A stretch of DNA of 64,000 nucleotides from Candidatus Cryptobacteroides faecipullorum (GCA_017694885.1 JADIMH010000022.1:1-64000), one strand, 5' to 3'; positions 29,394-38,731 are shown, numbered from the stretch's first letter. Notes: generated from the letters alone by a model not told the origin. Made by a program: numbers and translations.

Positions 29394-30464
29394 TTAGTCG
29401 AAATATTCTTTATACCATTTCGCGAAATTCCTCAAGCCTTCCCTCAACGGAGTGGATGGCCTGAATCCGAAATCTTCCTCAAGCGGAGCAGTATCCGCAT
29501 ATGTTACCGGTACATCACCCGGCTGCATCGGGACCAGTTCTTTATGGGCTTCGAAATCATAATTCTCCGGCAGGACACCGGCGGCTACCAGTTCTTCCTG
29601 CAGGATGGTTACGAAGTCGAGGAGATTCTCAGGGTTGCTATTGCCTATATTATAGACCTTATAAGGAGGGACAGGAAGTCCGTCTTCACCCGTTTTCCTT
29701 TCAGGAGCATGCTTCATGACTCTTACCACTCCCTCGACTATGTCGTCTATGTAGGTGAAATCACGCTTGCAGTTGCCGTAATTGAATATCCGGATTACCT
29801 TTCCCGCACGCAGTTTGTCGGTAAATCCGAAATAGGCCATATCGGGTCTGCCTGCAGGGCCATATACTGTAAAGAACCTGAGACCCGTACTCGGGATATC
29901 GTATAATTTGGAGTATGCATGGGCCATCAGTTCGTTGCTTTTCTTGGTGGCGGCATACAGACTGACAGGATTGTCCACCTTGTCATCCGTGCTGTAGGGG
30001 ACCTTCCTGTTGCTTCCATACACGCTGGACGAGCTGGCATACACTAAATGCAGGACTCCGTCCCGCCCTTCATCATAGGAGTGCCGGCAGGCTTCGAGAA
30101 TATTGTAAAAGCCGAGCAGGTTGCTTTCTATATATGCATCGGGATTCGTAATGCTGTACCTTACGCCTGCCTGTGCGGCAAGATTTACGACCACTTGCGG
30201 CCTGTACTCTTCAAACAAGCTGTCAATCAGCCGTTTATCCGCGATATTGCCTTTAATGAAGGTAAAATTCCGATGCCCTGTAAGGGCCTTCAGGCGTTCT
30301 TCTTTGATATGAACATCGTAGTAATCATTCATATTGTCGATTCCGACTACGGCAGCCTGCCCATAGTCTGCAAGAATCCTGCTGCACAGGTTGCTGCCTA
30401 TAAAACCTGTAGCACCTGTGACGAGAACAGTTTTCCCGTTAAGTTCGATATTGTCTTTAAGCAT
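29394..30464 (-). CDS. UDP-glucuronate 4-epimerase-like NAD-dependent epimerase
   Basis: TVLVTGATGFIGSNLCSRIL...SSSSVYGSNRKVPYSTDDKVDNPVSLYAATKKSNELMAHAYSKLY. Confidence 0.9.
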   Translation of the reverse strand: MLKDNIELNGKTVLVTGATGFIGSNLCSRILADYGQAAVVGIDNMNDYYDVHIKEERLKALTGHRNFTFIKGNIADKRLIDSLFEEYRPQVVVNLAAQAGVRYSITNPDAYIESNLLGFYNILEACRHSYDEGRDGVLHLVYASSSSVYGSNRKVPYSTDDKVDNPVSLYAATKKSNELMAHAYSKLYDIPSTGLRFFTVYGPAGRPDMAYFGFTDKLRAGKVIRIFNYGNCKRDFTYIDDIVEGVVRVMKHAPERKTGEDGLPVPPYKVYNIGNSNPENLLDFVTILQEELVAAGVLPENYDFEAHKELVPMQPGDVPVTYADTAPLEEDFGFRPSTPLREGLRNFAKWYKEYFD

Positions 30465-30468
30465 GGTT

Positions 30469-31725
30469 TCAGTCCCTTCTGAAAATATCCCTTGTATAAA
30501 CCTTGTTCCTGACATCGTCCAGGCATGCATCGTATCTGTTGGCTATGATGGCATTGCTCTGAGACTTGAATTTATCCAGATCGTTTACTACGACACTTCC
30601 GAAGAAAGTAGTGCCGTCCTCCAATGTAGGCTCGTATATGATGACCTGCGCGCCTTTGGCCTTTATACGTTTCATTACGCCCTGGATGCTGCTCTGACGG
30701 AAATTGTCGCTGTTGCTTTTCATGGTAAGACGGTAGACTCCGATGACGACGTTATGCTCCTGTGCGGCATCCCAGCTGCTGTTCGCACCGTATGCCCCTG
30801 CAAGGGACAGGACACGGTCGGCGATGAAATCCTTCCTTGTACGGTTGCTCTCCACTATGGCCTGGATCAGGTTTTCAGGGACATCGGCATAGTTGGCAAG
30901 AAGCTGTTTGGTGTCTTTCGGAAGGCAGTAGCCGCCGTAGCCGAAGCTCGGGTTGTTATAATGGCTTCCGATTCTCGGATCGAGGCAGACTCCATCGATG
31001 ATCGACCGGGTATCGAGACCTTTCATCTCGGCATATGTATCCAGTTCATTGAAATAGCTGACCCTCAATGCCAGGTAGGTATTTGCGAACAGTTTCACGG
31101 CCTCGGCTTCCGTCATTCCCATATACAGGGTGTCGATATTTTCTTTTATGGCCCCTTCCTGCAGAAGAGCGGCAAAAGCATGTGCCGCCTTTTCCAGCCC
31201 TTCCCTGTCCGATGCTATGTCAGAAGAAGGGATGCCGGCTATGATTCTCGAAGGATAGAGGTTATCGTACAGGGCCTTGCTTTCACGCAGGAACTCAGGG
31301 AAGAAAAGCAGCCTGAGGTCTTTTCCGTATCTTTTATACAGGCTGTCGCAGTATCCCACGGGAATCGTACTTTTGATCACCATGACGGCTCTCCGGTTGA
31401 CCGACCTGACCAAGTCGATGACTTCCTCGACATGGGAAGTATCGAAAAAGTTCTTTTTCGGATCATAGTTGGTCGGGGCCGCTATGACCACAAAGTCCGC
31501 GTCTCTATAAGCCGAAGCGCCGTCCAGCGTAGCCGTAAGGTCGAGCTGTTTCTCGGCAAGGTATTTCTCGATATATTCATCATGAATCGGAGATTTCCTG
31601 CTGTTGATCAAATCTACCTTCTCCGGTATCACATCCACTGCGACTACGCGGTTATGCAGAGACAGTAAAGTGGCTAATGACAGTCCGACATAACCTGTTC
31701 CTGCTACTGCGATTTTCGTTGTCAT
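30469..31725 (-). CDS. ugd: UDP-glucose 6-dehydrogenase
   Basis: [18 protein letters not shown]...[26 protein letters not shown]...[12 protein letters not shown]. Confidence 0.93.
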   Translation of the reverse strand: MTTKIAVAGTGYVGLSLATLLSLHNRVVAVDVIPEKVDLINSRKSPIHDEYIEKYLAEKQLDLTATLDGASAYRDADFVVIAAPTNYDPKKNFFDTSHVEEVIDLVRSVNRRAVMVIKSTIPVGYCDSLYKRYGKDLRLLFFPEFLRESKALYDNLYPSRIIAGIPSSDIASDREGLEKAAHAFAALLQEGAIKENIDTLYMGMTEAEAVKLFANTYLALRVSYFNELDTYAEMKGLDTRSIIDGVCLDPRIGSHYNNPSFGYGGYCLPKDTKQLLANYADVPENLIQAIVESNRTRKDFIADRVLSLAGAYGANSSWDAAQEHNVVIGVYRLTMKSNSDNFRQSSIQGVMKRIKAKGAQVIIYEPTLEDGTTFFGSVVVNDLDKFKSQSNAIIANRYDACLDDVRNKVYTRDIFRRD

Positions 31726-31727
31726 TT

Positions 31728-32441
31728 TTATTCTGTTATAAATTCTTTTAAAATTTTTATCTCTTTATTTTTCAGTTCTTCAGCCGCATACTGCCTGGTC
31801 AGGACCGACATCCTGTGACAGTCAGAGCCCCAGCAGCTATACATCCCTTTTTCAAGCAGGGCTTCGGCTTTCTTCTTCGCCGAAGGACCGTAAAAGCCTG
31901 TCAGGGACGGAAGGTTAAGCTGGAAACGGACTCCCATAGCAGCCCACTTTTCATAGTCTGCCATTTCCATGTAGCGGTAACGTTCCGGATGTGCGAGCAA
32001 AGGACGGTAGCCGGCAGACATGGTGGAGTGAAGGATGGCTTCCATATTATACGGAGGATTCCAGGTAGAAGTCTCTACCAGTACCGTATCCTCTTCCATG
32101 GTCAGGAGATCACGCTCTTCCAGATGCCGCTCATACAGGGTGTCCAGCATGTATTCCGAAGCGAGGTTCAGCTCTATCTTTCCCTGGTAGGCTGCCTTCA
32201 GTCCGGAAAACCTCAACTGAAGGGCTTCGGTGGTGTTGGACATGTCCTCGGCCGTATGGGGAGTCAGCCAGAGGGATTTCAGTCCGGCATCCTCTAAGAA
32301 TGAAAGTATTTCCAGCGACTCTTCCATGGTCTTCACTCCATCGTCCACTCCCGGAAGGATGTGGCTGTGCCTGTCGACGCCACCGGAGAGAAGACCGGCA
32401 GAGAGTATGGAAGTCTTGCGGGTGAACAGGTCTTTAAACAT
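31728..32441 (-). CDS. CpsB/CapC-type PHP tyrosine-protein phosphatase
   Basis: [41 protein letters not shown]. Confidence 0.92.
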   Translation of the reverse strand: MFKDLFTRKTSILSAGLLSGGVDRHSHILPGVDDGVKTMEESLEILSFLEDAGLKSLWLTPHTAEDMSNTTEALQLRFSGLKAAYQGKIELNLASEYMLDTLYERHLEERDLLTMEEDTVLVETSTWNPPYNMEAILHSTMSAGYRPLLAHPERYRYMEMADYEKWAAMGVRFQLNLPSLTGFYGPSAKKKAEALLEKGMYSCWGSDCHRMSVLTRQYAAEELKNKEIKILKEFITE

Positions 32442-32468
32442 TCAGTCCGGATCGTTTTCTTTTACCTA

Positions 32469-34898
32469 TCATTCCCCCCCCCCATAACCGTAACCGTAGC
32501 CGTATCCATAGCCATATTGTCCGTAACGGCTGTGGAAAGTCTCGACACCGTTCAGGATGAGAGACATCCTGTTGAGCTTTCCTGATGAGTACATCTGGGA
32601 GAGAAGCGGAAGTTCCCTCTTGTCGAACAGTCCTGCCCTTATCACGAACAGGGTCATGTCAACATGTCCGGATACTATATATGTATCGGCGACCATCTCT
32701 ACAGGAGGACAATCTATGAATATATATTCGTACTCTTTCCTCAGCCCAGATATCAGTTCTGCAAACCTCGGCGAGATCAGAAGCTCCGACGGGTTCGGAG
32801 GTATGCTGCCGACAGGAAGCAGGGAAAGATTTTCATCCACCTTCTTGACCAGTCCGTGGTAATCCTCGGAGCGCCCCGACAGGAAGGACGATACGCCTGT
32901 CGAATTCATGTTCAGGGCCTTGCTGAGGGTCGCTTTCCTCAGGTCAAGGTCTACCATTATGGTCTTTGCGCCTTTAAGCGCCATACTTGCCGCGATATTC
33001 ATAAGGATGAAAGTCTTTCCGGCATTCGGGTTGACCGATGTGGTCATCAGGATATGCGAAGAGGATTTTTTGTCTGTCATCATATCCAGGTTGGTACGCA
33101 TGACACGGAACGCCTCGTTTATGGAGTCGCGGCTGCCGCTCCTGACCATGATGTTCACATTGCTGTTATCGAACTTCTTGGCCTTAGTCAGACGGTTGAG
33201 TCCCTTGATACGAGGAGTGATCAGCGGGATTTCCCCGAGGAAAGGAACGTTCACTGCCGAGAGATCCGCCCGTCTGGAAATCGTGGTCTCGGACATCCTC
33301 ATTATGTACTGGACCGCGAACGGGATACCGCATCCGAAAATTACAGCGACCAGCAGCACCATCATCCTGTTAGGAGATATAGGTGCAGGAGCCCCGTTCG
33401 GGCTCATGATCAGTCTGGTGTTGGCTACGTTCACCAGACCTGCGATCTCGTTCTCTTCCCTTTTCTGAAGAAGGTAGATATACAGGGATTCCTTCACTTT
33501 CTGCTGTCTTTCGATGGAAAGGAGTTCCATCTCTGTCCCGGAGCTCGACGCGATCCGGCTCATTACCTGCTCTTCCTGCGAAGTCAGCTTGTCAGCCTGA
33601 AGGCTGAGGGTGGCGATAAGGTTGTCGATCGACCTTATGACAGTGGCCTTGAGGGCATTCAGAGAGGTGTTCATGTCCTGGATCAGAGGGTTGTTCTCGC
33701 TGCTGCCGGCCACCAGACGGTCTCTGGTGAGAAGCATGTCGTTGTAGTCCTTTATCTGGCTCTCGATATCGGTGTTGACCAGACCCGAGTTGGCAGGGAT
33801 AAGATCCTTAGAGTGTGTAGGATCCGTCATATAGCTGCGGATAAACTGTGCGATGGAAAGCTGGTTGCTCACCTCGAATGCCTGGGCGGAGTAGCCCGTG
33901 GATTCCTGAAGATAAGCCTGGGATGCCAGCTGTATGTCAGTAAGCTTGTTCTTTTCCTTGAAGTCTTTCAGGGAGGTTTCTATGCCTCCGAGTTCTTTCT
34001 CTATGACCACGAGACGCTCGTTGATGAATGCAGTGGTGTTGCGGGCCGAGCGGTTACGGTCGTGGATCCAGGTCTCGTTATAGACATCGATCAGGGTATT
34101 CAGTATGTTCTCCGCTCTGGATGGGAACACATCCTCGATGCCGAGGACTATTACGGAAGTCTGTTTTCCGGAAACTGCAGAAGTCAGCTTGGTACAGTAC
34201 GATTTTGCCCTGCTCTTGCTGTTCACCCAGGTAACCGTGAGTGGACGCTCCCACGAGTCGAAATTGACTGTAGAGCTCAGCATGAGCTTTCCTACAGGCG
34301 TCTGCAGTGTATCCCCGGTATGTCCTACTACCCTGTCCGCCTTTATCTTGTCCGGTCCTACCGTGAAATCATCGAGCACCAATATCTCTTTCGGTCCCTT
34401 TTTCAGCGAGAAACTGAAGGATGACTGTGGAATTCCTTCCAGGACGGTAAGCTCCACCGGAGTATTGTCATAAAGCTCTACTTTGCGCATGGCCTGACGC
34501 TCGACATAGCTTGTCTGGAGACGGAGCCTTTCCACGACTATCTGCATCAGGTCAGGAGAAGCGAATGCCTCTACTTCGTTGTTGACGTTCTCGCTTGCGC
34601 TTCCGCCGGTAGCGGCGCTGGCGAATGCAGCCAGATCGCGCATGGCTGCATCCTGGCCGTCTTCGCTGATAATGACCTTGGCAGTCCTCTGGTATACGGA
34701 AGGCGTCTTATACAGGTAAAAAGCCGCGAATACCAGACAGACGGCAACGCACAGCACGTACCACCACTTATATACCCATACCATTTCCCAGATATCCCGG
34801 ATGTTGAGTGAGGAACCGCTGTCCTCCTGGGCAAGAAAATCCTGATTATTTGTGTTTTCTGTCATTTCCCGATAATTTATAATAGAACTATTTTGCAA
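32469..34898 (-). CDS. Wzc-like polysaccharide co-polymerase / BY-kinase with Y-rich C-terminal tail
   Basis: Wzz domain; MTTSVNPNAGKTFILMNIAASMALKGAKTIMVDLDLRKATLS; YEYIFIDCPPVEMVAD; tail RYGQYGYGYGYGYGYGGGE. Confidence 0.94.
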   Translation of the reverse strand: MQNSSIINYREMTENTNNQDFLAQEDSGSSLNIRDIWEMVWVYKWWYVLCVAVCLVFAAFYLYKTPSVYQRTAKVIISEDGQDAAMRDLAAFASAATGGSASENVNNEVEAFASPDLMQIVVERLRLQTSYVERQAMRKVELYDNTPVELTVLEGIPQSSFSFSLKKGPKEILVLDDFTVGPDKIKADRVVGHTGDTLQTPVGKLMLSSTVNFDSWERPLTVTWVNSKSRAKSYCTKLTSAVSGKQTSVIVLGIEDVFPSRAENILNTLIDVYNETWIHDRNRSARNTTAFINERLVVIEKELGGIETSLKDFKEKNKLTDIQLASQAYLQESTGYSAQAFEVSNQLSIAQFIRSYMTDPTHSKDLIPANSGLVNTDIESQIKDYNDMLLTRDRLVAGSSENNPLIQDMNTSLNALKATVIRSIDNLIATLSLQADKLTSQEEQVMSRIASSSGTEMELLSIERQQKVKESLYIYLLQKREENEIAGLVNVANTRLIMSPNGAPAPISPNRMMVLLVAVIFGCGIPFAVQYIMRMSETTISRRADLSAVNVPFLGEIPLITPRIKGLNRLTKAKKFDNSNVNIMVRSGSRDSINEAFRVMRTNLDMMTDKKSSSHILMTTSVNPNAGKTFILMNIAASMALKGAKTIMVDLDLRKATLSKALNMNSTGVSSFLSGRSEDYHGLVKKVDENLSLLPVGSIPPNPSELLISPRFAELISGLRKEYEYIFIDCPPVEMVADTYIVSGHVDMTLFVIRAGLFDKRELPLLSQMYSSGKLNRMSLILNGVETFHSRYGQYGYGYGYGYGYGGGE
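32474..32483. repeat. Poly-C(10) (G10 in coding strand) tract at the 3' end of the wzc-like gene
   Basis: Direct count: attCCCCCCCCCCataaccg; encodes the terminal GGG(E) of the kinase tail. Confidence 0.97.
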
Positions 34899-35706
34899 GT
34901 ATGCTGACCAAAAGTGTTGCCACAGACACTAAGAGGGAGCCGGAAGATACCAGTATACTGGTGGTTCTCAGACCTTTGTCGTCTACAGTGGACTGGCGGG
35001 CCTTGACGGCGCTCGGCTCTACGTAGATGACGTCGTTCTGCTGCAGGTAATATGCAGGGGACTTGAAAAGGTCTACGGAGCAGAGGTCCATGTCATAGAA
35101 AGTCCTTTTCCCGTCGAGTTCGCGCATTACTGTCACATTTCCCCTCTTACCGAATATCGTAAGGTCTCCGGCAAGGCTTATGGCCTGAAGGACAGTAATC
35201 TTGTCGCCTTCCACAGTAAATGTACCCGGATGGTTGACCTCGCCGAGTACGGATACCTTGAAGTTCATGAACTCCACGGTGACCACCGCATCGTTAAGAA
35301 GACCTTTTTCCAAAAGACTGTCCTTGATCATCTCCGAGAGCTGCCATCTGGTCATGCCGCCTACCTGAAGCTGGCCCAGTACGGGGAAATCTATGTACCC
35401 GTCATTGTCCACCACATATCCCATCAGACGCTGCTGGCTTACATTCACGATTTCAGAACCTGCCTGATAGCTGATCACCGGAAGGTTGAACATAGGGACC
35501 AGTTCGGGATTCCTGCTCGACACCACGATCGAGATCATGTCCTTGGGCTGGATGACTATGCCGGTGTGCATGTCTATCTTTTCCGGATGGTTGTCCAAAC
35601 GGTTCTGGAAATAGGCGATATCCTTCACCTGGGCGCAGGAGACCGTCATGCCGACAGCCGCAAGAAGTATCAGCGCCTTTTTGATTTTTGATTTAAATAA
35701 ATCCAT
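34888..35706 (-). CDS. Wza-like polysaccharide export outer-membrane protein
   Basis: IQPKDMISIVVSSRNPELVPMFNLP...GYIDFPVLGQLQVGGMTRWQLSEMIKDSL; lipobox-like VSCAQ. Confidence 0.92.
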   Translation of the reverse strand: MDLFKSKIKKALILLAAVGMTVSCAQVKDIAYFQNRLDNHPEKIDMHTGIVIQPKDMISIVVSSRNPELVPMFNLPVISYQAGSEIVNVSQQRLMGYVVDNDGYIDFPVLGQLQVGGMTRWQLSEMIKDSLLEKGLLNDAVVTVEFMNFKVSVLGEVNHPGTFTVEGDKITVLQAISLAGDLTIFGKRGNVTVMRELDGKRTFYDMDLCSVDLFKSPAYYLQQNDVIYVEPSAVKARQSTVDDKGLRTTSILVSSGSLLVSVATLLVSILAK

Positions 35707-35734
35707 AATCAGCTCGTTATACTATTATTTATCA

Positions 35735-36292
35735 TTAATCGTTTTCAAGAATCTCGAGAGAGTCGGGGTTGACTGATGCCGTGGCGACGGAAAGTATTCC
35801 GCTCAGGCTCACCACCAGTTTCCTGTCTTTTGATTTTCCGCTTTTGACCAGGATGCCTTCCACTCCGTCCAGGGGACCGCCGTGGACCCTTACCTTCATC
35901 CCTTCGGTGAAGTTCCTGTCTCCTACGGGAAGGTAGTCCACGGTATCCCCGCCATCGTCCACCACACGCATGAAATCTTCCATGGCCTTGTCAGGAACGA
36001 TGATCGGGACAGCCTTACTGCCATTGCGGTCCATCATGTATTGGAGGAAAGTCACCCGCTCTTTGATTCGCTGAAGAGCTTCGCGGGCTGCATAGACGAA
36101 AATCAGATTATGCACGGCCGGAACCTGCATACGCCGGCGGCGGCCGTTTACGGTCCGCTCCCCTGTCCGCATCGGGATATAGCTCCTGATGCCGGCTTCT
36201 TTCAGCAGACTCTGCGCCTGCAGTTCCCTTCGGTAAGTGGCACGCATTGCATACCACTCTTCTGTCCGTGGTGCACTCAGTGTCTGTTCCAT
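35735..36292 (-). CDS. UpxY-like NusG-family capsule operon antiterminator
   Basis: EEWYAMRATYRRELQAQSLLKEAGIRSYIPM...VRVHGGPLDGVEGILVKSGKSKDRKLVVSL; first gene of capsule operon. Confidence 0.9.
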   Translation of the reverse strand: MEQTLSAPRTEEWYAMRATYRRELQAQSLLKEAGIRSYIPMRTGERTVNGRRRRMQVPAVHNLIFVYAAREALQRIKERVTFLQYMMDRNGSKAVPIIVPDKAMEDFMRVVDDGGDTVDYLPVGDRNFTEGMKVRVHGGPLDGVEGILVKSGKSKDRKLVVSLSGILSVATASVNPDSLEILEND

Positions 36293-36405
36293 TGGTCAGT
36301 CAGCTGCTGTCAGGGCATAGCTCTGGGGCTTTGGAGTAAGCATAAATCGCTGAGCCCCAAACACATATAACCTACACACATTTATCTCTACGCTCATGAT
36401 AATCT

Positions 36406-36427
36406 CTGTTACCCCGCAAGGGGACAG
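36406..36427 (-). promoter_or_regulatory. Hairpin at the extreme 5' end of the predicted capsule transcript
   Basis: CTGT-TA-CCCC-GCAA-GGGG-ACAG. Confidence 0.6.
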
Positions 36428-36438
36428 TAATCACGGTA

Positions 36439-36470
36439 CAAAAATATTACTTTATCCTATAATAAACAAA
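36439..36470 (-). promoter_or_regulatory. Bacteroidetes-type promoter of the capsule operon
   Basis: Minus strand TTTG (36470-36467) - N20 - TATTTTTG (36446-36439), matching TTTG/N19-21/TAnnTTTG. Confidence 0.75.
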
Positions 36471-36474
36471 TAAT

Positions 36475-36483
36475 CCCCCCCCC
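36475..36483. repeat. Poly-C(9) tract 4 bp upstream of the capsule promoter -33 box and just upstream of the divergent gene's -7 box
   Basis: Direct count: aaataatCCCCCCCCCataag. Confidence 0.97.
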
Positions 36484-36503
36484 ATAAGATGATAAATTTT
36501 TCT

Positions 36504-36511
36504 TAATTTTG
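36504..36511 (+). promoter_or_regulatory. -7 box (TAATTTTG) of the divergent DUF3467 gene
   Basis: Perfect TAnnTTTG; the region where a -33 box is expected is occupied by the poly-C tract. Confidence 0.55.
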
Positions 36512-36538
36512 CGAGGATTATCAAACAAAGGAAATATC

Positions 36539-36856
36539 ATGGCAAATGAAAAAGAACTGAGCATCGAGCTCAAACAGGAGGTAGCCAAAGGTTCATACTC
36601 GAACCTGGCCATCATAACCCATTCCCACAGTGAATTCATAATCGATTTTGCGTCTATGCTTCCAGGCCTTCCGAAACCGGAAGTAAGCAACAGGATCATA
36701 ATGACTCCCGAGCATGCCAAAAGACTGTTCATAGCCCTTCAGGACAATATCAGCAAGTACGAGTCGCAGAACGGCCCTATCACTTTCGGCGAGAGTCCGA
36801 AGGCCACTTTCCCTATGGGCGGGTTCGGAAGCAACGGCGGCAACACCAAGTCCTGA
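36539..36856 (+). CDS. DUF3467 domain-containing protein
   Basis: YSNLAIITHSHSEFIIDFASMLPGLPKPEVSNRIIMTPEHAKRL. Confidence 0.9.
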   Translation: MANEKELSIELKQEVAKGSYSNLAIITHSHSEFIIDFASMLPGLPKPEVSNRIIMTPEHAKRLFIALQDNISKYESQNGPITFGESPKATFPMGGFGSNGGNTKS

Positions 36857-36879
36857 GATGATCCTCCCAATTAATCGAT

Positions 36880-37422
36880 ATGCCGAACAATAATTTAGAT
36901 ACCGCCATTGCGGCCATCCGTGCCTTTGCATTCGATGTAGACGGAGTCCTCACTGACGGAGGGATTTTCGCCAACCTCGACGGCGAACTCTTCCGCACGT
37001 TCGATTCCAAAGACGGCTTCGCCCTCAGAATGGCTTCAATGCACGGATATCATATCGCCATCATTACGGGAGGCCGTTCGGAAAGCATCCGCAAAAGGTT
37101 CGTTACCTGCGGAGTGAAGCCGGAAGACGTGTATTTGGGATCCAGAGACAAGATAGCCGACTTCAACGACTTCTGTTCCAGACATTCGCTCCTGCCCCAT
37201 CAGGTGATGTATTTCGGGGATGATCTCCCTGATATCCCGGTAATGCAGGCATGCGGTATCGGAGTCTGCCCTTCGGATGCGGTAGCCGATGTAAAAGCCA
37301 TTGCCGATTACATATCGCCTTGCCCCGGGGGCAAAGGATGCTGCAGGTCTTCCATAGAAATGGTGATGAAATGCCATGGGAGCTGGTCGCTCGATGTATC
37401 GGAATATAAAAAGAAGTTTTAA
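36880..37422 (+). CDS. kdsC: KdsC-like HAD phosphatase (KDO-8-phosphate phosphatase family)
   Basis: AFDVDGVLTDGGIFAN...GGRSESIRKRF...YFGDDLPDIPVMQ. Confidence 0.9.
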   Translation: MPNNNLDTAIAAIRAFAFDVDGVLTDGGIFANLDGELFRTFDSKDGFALRMASMHGYHIAIITGGRSESIRKRFVTCGVKPEDVYLGSRDKIADFNDFCSRHSLLPHQVMYFGDDLPDIPVMQACGIGVCPSDAVADVKAIADYISPCPGGKGCCRSSIEMVMKCHGSWSLDVSEYKKKF

Positions 37423-37998
37423 ATGACACTTGCCGAAAAGAAAATCATCCTCGGAAGCGCTTCCCCCCGCAGAAAGGAAATTCTGGAAGGGATGGGACTG
37501 GAATTCGAGGTGGATACAGAAAACTCTTTTAAAGAAGAATACGGCCCCGACACTCCGCACGAACAGATTCCCGTGCTGATGTCCCGGGGGAAGTCGCACG
37601 GATTCCACCGTCCGCTGGAAAATGGTGAAATACTTATAACTTCAGACACTATGGTGCTTTGCAGAGGGCAGGTACTTGGAAAGCCGAAAGACAGGGAGGA
37701 TGCAGTCAGGATGCTGCGCCTTCTTTCAGGACACGTGCACAGGGTAATCACTGCGGTGACTCTGCGTGACTGCAATCGGGAAGTCACTTTCAGCGACACT
37801 TCGTATGTTCATTTCAAAGATCTGTCGGACAGCGAAATAGACTACTATACAGACACCTTCCGCCCCTATGACAAGGCAGGCGCCTATGCCATCCAGGAAT
37901 GGATAGGGTATGTAGGAATCACCAAGATCGACGGCTCCTATTACACTATAATGGGGCTTCCTGCGCACCGGGTGTATGAAGAGCTTCTGAAGTTCTGA
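37423..37998 (+). CDS. maf: Maf-like nucleotide pyrophosphatase
   Basis: IILGSASPRRKEIL...TSDTMVLCRGQVLGKPKD...DKAGAYAIQ. Confidence 0.95.
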   Translation: MTLAEKKIILGSASPRRKEILEGMGLEFEVDTENSFKEEYGPDTPHEQIPVLMSRGKSHGFHRPLENGEILITSDTMVLCRGQVLGKPKDREDAVRMLRLLSGHVHRVITAVTLRDCNREVTFSDTSYVHFKDLSDSEIDYYTDTFRPYDKAGAYAIQEWIGYVGITKIDGSYYTIMGLPAHRVYEELLKF

Positions 37999-38662
37999 CA
38001 GGGACGAGCCCCAGAGTTGAGATGATTTTCGGGACAAGCATGGAAAGGACGAATTCTTCTTCCATAAAATGCGTCCCGTCATAGACGGCGTAGCTGTCGC
38101 CGAAATACTTTCGGTATGTCCTCAGACTGACTATCCCGCTGCGCCTGTAGTGGTCGCGGGTACCGAAAAATGCGTAAAAGCTGTCCTTGCTTCCGTTCAA
38201 AGGGGAATTGGCAAGGGCGGCTTTTCTCAGTGCAGGATATTTTCTTAAGGTATTGAAAGTAAAATGCAGTTTCTGCCTGTCCCCTTCCTTGGGCCTGTAG
38301 ATCCGGTCGAAAAGCCATGTGACTCCCGGGATCAGAGCCAGCGGAGCCAAATAGCCCAAATACAGCGGTGCATTGAGGGAGGGGGAAACCAGGACATGAG
38401 GCAGCCCTTTGATCCTTATTGCGTTGAGAGAACCGAGAGACTCCCCCGCTATCAGGTCAGGACGCAGTTCTTCTATCCATGACTCTATCTGGGTCCATGC
38501 TTTCCGGGGGTCGAAACTGTATGTCCTTACGACCACATCGATCCAGAACGGGCACTCCGGTGGCAGTGCACTGTTAATGTTCTCCCTGAGTATCGACGGA
38601 ATCCGGCTGTCACCTCCGCCGCCCATTCCATGTATGTATAAAACGGTAAGTTTTCCCTGCAT
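37946..38662 (-). CDS. Alpha/beta hydrolase-like protein
   Basis: VLYIHGMGGGGDS; LIAGESLGSLNA (GxSxG nucleophile elbow). Confidence 0.75.
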   Translation of the reverse strand: MQGKLTVLYIHGMGGGGDSRIPSILRENINSALPPECPFWIDVVVRTYSFDPRKAWTQIESWIEELRPDLIAGESLGSLNAIRIKGLPHVLVSPSLNAPLYLGYLAPLALIPGVTWLFDRIYRPKEGDRQKLHFTFNTLRKYPALRKAALANSPLNGSKDSFYAFFGTRDHYRRSGIVSLRTYRKYFGDSYAVYDGTHFMEEEFVLSMLVPKIISTLGLVPVRTSEALHTPGAQEAPL

Positions 38663-38731
38663 GAGATGAAAAATTTCGGCCAATATAATGAATTCAGTCC
38701 TGATTTTTGCTGAAAGATACATATAAATCAC

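Noticed and set aside
32484-32530. YG-repeat at the end of the Wzc-like protein as a DNA tandem repeat
   Set aside because: The dipeptide repeat is encoded by varied codons and tyrosine-rich tails are normal for BY-kinases; only the poly-G is notable.
32664-34424. 586-aa plus-strand ORF opposite the wzc-like gene
   Set aside because: Fully antisense to a well-supported CDS with family motifs; low-complexity mirror composition typical of shadow ORFs.
36300-36540. Invertible (Mpi-type) promoter upstream of the capsule operon
   Set aside because: I could not find a pair of long inverted repeats flanking the promoter, and no invertase gene is in the window.
37459-37466. Short C6 runs in maf (37462 region), FrhB gene (8406 region) and arcA (41037 region)
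   Set aside because: Six-base runs inside intact conserved frames are unremarkable at this GC content.
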